Assembly (NCBI GenBank): GCA_029255685.2
Contig: CM055311.2
Location: forward strand, 59,479,048-59,543,047
Length of the DNA: 64,000 bases
Direction: 5' to 3'
From: Silene conica
Lineage: Eukaryota > Streptophyta > Magnoliopsida > Caryophyllales > Caryophyllaceae
Positions 58,601 through 64,000 of this stretch are shown piece after piece. Position 1 is the first letter of the stretch. The number at the start of each line of letters is the position of its first letter. A program made the translations under genes and the position numbers. The notes beneath the pieces are model-generated. The model did no database searches and had not been told where the DNA came from. It saw nothing but the letters and a program-made list of their open reading frames with translations.

Positions 58601-58880
58601 CCCCTGATTGTATTGTTTGCTTCATAACTTGTGATTTTCAAGTCGGATTGCATTGATTCTTTTTCTGTATGCTTCGTATACATGTTTGAAGTCCCCGAAG
58701 TTCGGGCGGCACTATATTGGGTTCGGGAATAGAGTGAGGATAGAGACCCCCCGGTCGGGCAACCGAAAGGGAAACCGGCTCTCCCTCGGCTTAATTCCTG
58801 GGGTCAATTAAGTGTTGGTTTGAATATACGTCGCTTGCATCATTAGTTATGAATTGAGTAAGTTCAGTAATGAAGTTGTA

Positions 58881-59301
58881 GAACGGTGATTTGGATTAGG
58901 TCATAGTTTTGGTATGAATTGTTATTATGGAACTGTGATTAGGATTAGGTCACAGTTTTGTTTGCCTTTGTATTTTGAGGTGTATTGTTGTGGAACTGTG
59001 ATTAGGATTAGGTCACAGTTTTGTTTACCTTTGTATTTTGAGGTGTATTTCTGTGGAATCTGTGATTTGGATTAGGTCACAGTTTTCGTTTGCCCTTGTA
59101 TTTTGAGGTGTATTGTTGTGGAATCTGTGATTTGGATTAGGTCACAGCTTCTGTTTGCCTTTGTATTTTAAGGTGTATTGTTGTGGAATCTGTGGTTTGG
59201 ATTGGGTCACAGCTTTCGTTTGCCTTTGTATTTTGAGGTGTATTGTTGTGGAATCTGTGATTTGGATTAGGTCACAGTTTTCGTTTGCCTTTGTATTTGA
59301 G
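58881..59301 (+). repeat. Array of seven stem-loop units in LTR-F
   Basis: Units of about 63-66 bp, each with AACTGTGA or TCTGTGA, the spacer ttaggattagg or tttggattagg, then TCACAGTT. Linkers read tttgcctttgtattttgagg and gtgtattgttgtgg. The arms are the same in most units, unlike in LTR-E and LTR-G. Confidence 0.92.
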
Positions 59302-60599
59302 GTGTATTTATGCATGTGGATTGTATTTGCTGAGGCTATGTATTTATGCCGTGGTTGTTTAATGGAGTCTTCATATGAGTTTCTCTTGTAGTGTGTATTT
59401 GTATCATTCCATGCCTGGGATTGGGGTCATGGTTTGATATTGCTGAATGTTGTATATACTTGCCTGAGTTAGGGTACGGTGTTATATACTTGCTGTGTTA
59501 TATCTGTTTGCCTGGAGTTGGTACAGTGTCAGATATGTATGTTGATATGGATGAGTATATTACTTTGAGTATAGTATTGTTCATCCAAGGCATTGGATGA
59601 CTCTTTAATTGGTTTCGTAAATGGTTTGGATTGAAAGACCCCCGGGCCGGGTAACCGGAAGGGAAACCAGCTCTCCTTCCAAATAGTTTCCGAAGTTGGT
59701 TGAGAGCCTTGCATAGTATTTGCATTATGATAAGAGTTTGAGAAGTTGAGATATATGCTTCACATGATTGTTTATGTTGGAGTATAATACTTGTATATAT
59801 ATGTATGTTCGGTGTTGTATGACAATAGGTGGCTATGAGAGCTCTAGTCACTCCCCACTGATTGTGGCGCACATGTTGTATGTGTGTGGGTACTTGATGC
59901 TGGTTTGCAGGGGGTTACGTTGAGGCTAGCGAGCGATGATCCTTCATCGTCATGATTTGTACCCAACCGTTAGCTAGACCTTAGTTTTTATGGTTTCAGT
60001 ATTTTGTGCCTGTAGAGATATGCTATCCCGGGCTGCCTTTGTATAGTACTTATATACTTATATACTTATTTATGTTTTATCTTTCGCATGTTTAGATTTC
60101 TAAAGCACCTCGCATGTTTTATTTATCTCATCAAAAGTTTTAATTCCGCTGCATTTTTAGTATTTTGTATGTTTTATATTTCTGCTTTTGCGAGGGGATT
60201 TACACTTCCAATACACATCTAAAATATTCAAGTCACCCCTCCTTCACGAAACACCCGGACTTATCCCTCAATGTTATTAGCTCTCCCTTTGAAAAGTCCA
60301 TCAATGTATCAGAAACCTAGCTAATTTCTGCTTTCAAAATCGATCTTGTTTGAATGAGAAATCCATGATGTGGAAAACAAAAACATGCAATTTTTTTGTT
60401 TGGTTAACAAAATAGGTATGAGAGAAGTGTTAAGGAATGAATGGTGGATGCAACACTCGAGATGTTAAATTGAAATTGAGTGTAACAAACCACAATGTTT
60501 TTTTTAATCACCAAGAAAAAAAAAGTAACCTAGTTAAACGTTAACAATACTATATTGACATGATATTTATTAACATTTGATTACTTACTTTTGTGTTTC

Positions 60600-62960
60600 A
60601 AAAGAAAAAAAAAACAAAATTGAGATTTCATACATGATATTTCAGAGATTTTTAACTTATTTTTATAGCATTTATGCCTAAGTCATTTACACATAATATA
60701 ACCTTAAAATAAATTCATCTACTTCATCAGTTTTCTTGCTACATACCCCCTCCCCATTTTCCACACCATTCAGGCATTGTTCGTACCTTTTTCAGTCAAC
60801 TAACCAACTTGACCATCATAATTAACCGTATGCACATCCCTGAACAACCCCATTGTATCTATATTTACTTTTACTACTCAAATCACACTCTTAGACGTCG
60901 GGAAATAACTCTATCTTCAAGACATTTACCTCCTACCTCCAGACCTATCTATCACGATATAATACTGACATGACATATACTTCCTTAATTCGTTCTTATC
61001 TAATGTTTTCACATTCTATTTTTGTACAATTTAATCCAATGTTTTTTTCCATACTTGGTAAAATAGTTGACATAAATATCTTCTTCTATTTCTTGTATTT
61101 ACAATGTTATCATTACAAATTTGCAACTGCAACTCCACATTACAACATCTTTTTATACACACCCCTAAATATTTCCAAGAATACTCCCACAAAAAACACT
61201 ATAACGCCATTCCACATTAAAAATTATTCCCCGGCGGCCGGCCCAGTGGAGCATTCAATAGGACTGAAGAGATTATAACATTTGATTGTTTAGTTTTGTG
61301 TCCAACAAAGAAACAAAATTGAGTCTATAAACATGATATTTTAAATGTTTTTAGCATATATTTCTATATTTGTCGGTTCTTTTCTCATATAATACACATT
61401 TTCAAATAAAATTTATTCATTTACCTTCTCCAATCAATATCTCACGTTATTAACTTTTTCACAAATTCAACCCTTTCCACCCGACTAACCAACCAAACTC
61501 ATCAGAATCAACCTTAACCATATTCATATCCCTAAACAACTCAGCCCTACATATGAATATATATTTCTATCTTCTAAATCACACTCGTAAAAGTCGGAGA
61601 GTAATCTTACCCATGGAGTACCCTTCTCACCCATTTAACCAACTTAATCATTAAAATCAATTGTAAAATGTATCCCTGGAAACCTCAACCTACCGACATT
61701 TATTTGTACTACTCTCACACTCTTCAACGTCGTGGAGTAACTCTACCCCCAAGACACTTACCTCCTCTTTCAAAACCTATTTACCCCTACCGCTCGAAAC
61801 AATAGATATATCCAATGTAAAATCAAACCTTGTCCTATAACAATCAAAACTGAGTATGCATACATGTTACTTTAGATATTTTTAAGCTATTTTCATAACA
61901 TTTGTGCCTCTTATTATCACATAAAGTAGAATTTTGAAATAAAATTTATCTACTTATGTACTTGCACAGCTGTTCTAATCATTCTGTAGTATATACGCAA
62001 CTTTTTTCGACAACGTTTAGGTATTCATCATACCCTTATCACATAACTACCCAACTTGACTAACATAATCAATCATATCCCTAAACAACCCTAACCTATG
62101 GACATTTTCTTGTGCAACTTACATCAACTTTTAAACATCGAAGAGTAACTCTGTCCCCCAAGATACTTACATCTTCCCTTGACATCTATTTATCCCCATC
62201 CCTAAACAAATGGACACATATAATTTAAAATCAACCCCTACCTTATAAGACAATCTCACTCTGTAAAGAATAAGTTGAAAATATGGACGAAAAAAAAGAA
62301 TACGGGCTATAATAAACTATAATCTAATACTAATTACAAAATATTTTTGATCTTTTTACGACTTATTATATCCGTCTCGGGAACACCATTTATTTGTCAT
62401 TACTTTGTTGTATGAATACCTTCTAATACCCACTTGCATTTCATCTCATCAACACAATTATTCCGCTTAACTCAGATCACCTACATCATTATGTTCTTTA
62501 ATATCTATATATTTATATTTATACTCCTTAAATCGTAACTTGACAACCCAACTAACCAACTTGATCCTCAAAATCATAAACTGTATTCTTGAACATCTCT
62601 GACCAATTTGCTTGTACTACTCAAATAATACTCTTAAACGCCAGAGAATAACCTTATCCGTGAAGACACTTACCCCCTCCCTCAAAACCTCTCTACCTCT
62701 GCCCCCGTAAAAAAATATATGTCATTTTATAGCACAATATCTTCTCATCGTTAAGTAATAAGGTGAAAATATGTAGGAATAAATATTTTTATTTATGAAA
62801 TACCTTTCAAAACCCATTTAAAACACATGTCATCTACATAATTATTCCACTTCACGCACCTATCTACATCATCATTGTGGTCTTTAATATTTATATTTAT
62901 ACTAATTAAATCCAAATTTGACATTTTTGGGGTTTCTCTAAAGTATAATATATTCCACAT
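60600..62960. repeat. Degenerate long-period tandem repeat
   Basis: A block of about 150 bp (aactaaccaacttgac, catatccctaaacaaccc, gagtaactct, aagacacttacctcc) recurs near 60795, 61480, 61628, 62035 and 62542. A second block (catgatatttcagagatttt, then an aaataaatttatctacttc-like phrase) recurs near 60640, 61330 and 61860. Together they suggest an old tandem array of roughly 0.5-0.7 kb units. No coding sequence. 60210-60599 is AT-rich without clear structure. Confidence 0.65.
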
Positions 62961-63399
62961 TTATCTTATTTTCTTTTTTACTTAATTAAAGAAATGATCT
63001 CATTTATTTCGCATAATTAAGTACGAAAATGTATAATATTCACTTGAATAGTAGTGCTACTCTTGTACAAAAAAAATAGTAGTGTTGCTCTTAATTTGGT
63101 CGAATATGATTTATCGCAAATGTTCCTTTTGATAGGAATTTGTTTAGACTTAAATATTTAAATTTCATTTATTAGTTCCACACATTTTTATAAGATAGAG
63201 GTATTCATTTAACTTTGAATGGTCTATTAATATGGAAAAGATAAGAACATAATGTATAAGAAAAAGTAAAAGATTTGTCTTATTACTCTTATATCCCCGT
63301 GAGACTATTTTTGACTCATTTTAATGTTAAGACAATGATAAACTAAATTGTTCTTTTTTACGCTTTCCCATTTTCATTTTTAATAGAAACGCTGAACAA

Positions 63400-64000
63400 T
63401 ATTAATAACCTTAAATAGTAAGTATAAAAACATTAAAGAATAATGTTATAAGATAGGAAAATTGTAAATAATCAATTATTCTAATTCATTTCCGATTTTC
63501 ATTTTCAATAAAAACGTTGAATAAAGTTAATAAACTTAAATAGTAAGTATATAAATATTAAAGAAAAATAATGTTCTAAATTTAATAGAAAAATTGTAAA
63601 TAATCAGCTATTTTTTATCTTTCTAAATCTAATAGAAAAGTTGTAAATAATTTATTATTTTCTTATTTTCTAATTCTAATAGAAAATTATAAATAAATTA
63701 TTATCTAAACAACTATTTACTAATTTTCTAATTCTAATAGAAAAATTGTAAATAATTAATTATCTCCTTATTCTAGTAGAAAAATGATAAGTAAATCATT
63801 ATTAATAAATAAGTGTTTTATAAAGGTGGAGATTACCACGTGCTTAGAAAAAAGTTTCCTTTAACTATATATATTTATTTATTATTGATTGATTAAGTAT
63901 ACAAATCTTAAAGGATAATATTGTTCTAAATCTAATAGGAAATTTATAAATAATCAACCATTTTCTAATTCTAATGGAAAAATTGTAATTAATTTATTTT
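63400..64000. repeat. AT-rich short-period repeat
   Basis: ctaatagaaaaattgtaaat recurs about eight times at uneven 55-90 bp spacing to the window end, alternating with ttctaatt phrases. A longer period of about 130 bp (aataataaccttaaatagta) is seen at 63400 and 63525. 62961-63399 is AT-rich with nothing recognisable. Confidence 0.7.

Larger units (their letters stand above)
57345..60204 (+). mobile_element. Solo LTR-F, E/G group
   Basis: 2860 bp from tgtaacatcccg to gcgaggggatttaca, flanked by CTTCC (57340-57344 and 60205-60209), with no internal region. It shares with LTR-E the 5' end, the GC-hairpin region, the ggtcgggcaaccgaaaggga box (58753) and its second copy (59641), and the 3' end. 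The stem-loop array is of a different sequence. The frames at 58139-58552 and 59155-59600 follow these repeats. Confidence 0.93.

Overview
The window is plant nuclear DNA and is dominated by transposable elements. The evidence is a stack of chromodomain (Ty3/gypsy) and Ty1/copia LTR retrotransposons, Athila-like elements, CACTA, Helitron and Stowaway DNA elements, GT-AG introns, and one plant-type purple acid phosphatase (PAP) gene. A eudicot is likely. A more precise placement (Caryophyllales is possible) is only a guess from sequence style.

Layout. 1-486: CCGG-rich end of a hAT-like element. 487-2095 and 44239-44795: two halves of one outer LTR (LTR-G), split by a nested stack of about 42 kb flanked by the 5-bp duplication TGGAT. 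From outside in, the stack is: a miniature LTR element (TRIM, 2096-2354 + 29261-29562); inside it a gag-only copia element (2355-2481 + 22285-29260, target duplication GTACC/GTACT); inside the copia LTR a chromovirus (element A, 2482-22279, duplication TTAAT); inside A a CACTA element carrying a spliced Transposase_24-like gene (9885-13656), and in A's 3' LTR a non-LTR retrotransposon with a restriction-like endonuclease (15093-21320, minus strand); inside that, an Athila-like solo LTR (19087-21212, duplication GCCGG). At the right end of the TRIM sits a second chromovirus reduced to two LTR pieces (C, 29563-30849 and 42491-44238). Between them lies a fused remnant: the 5' part of an Athila-like element (D, 30850-about 37035) joined in mid-gene to the 3' part of another chromovirus (E, to 42490).

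44796-57344 is gene-bearing flank. It holds a MULE-like long-TIR element (45950-48264) containing a Helitron and a Stowaway MITE, then a five-exon PAP-like gene on the minus strand (49307-55280) that has lost six of its seven metal ligands but is otherwise intact, with a TATA box and a PHR1-type P1BS site upstream. 57345-60204 is a second solo LTR of the E/G group (LTR-F, duplication CTTCC). The last 3.8 kb is AT-rich degenerate tandem repeat without genes.

The most unusual signal is in the LTRs of the E/F/G group. They carry tandem arrays of stem-loops in which the stems differ from unit to unit but stay complementary (with many G-T wobbles), while the loop is conserved. Two of these LTRs also hold regularly spaced GC-rich hairpins, and there are further conserved hairpin boxes. 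This looks like a structured nucleic-acid module that I cannot match to anything named.
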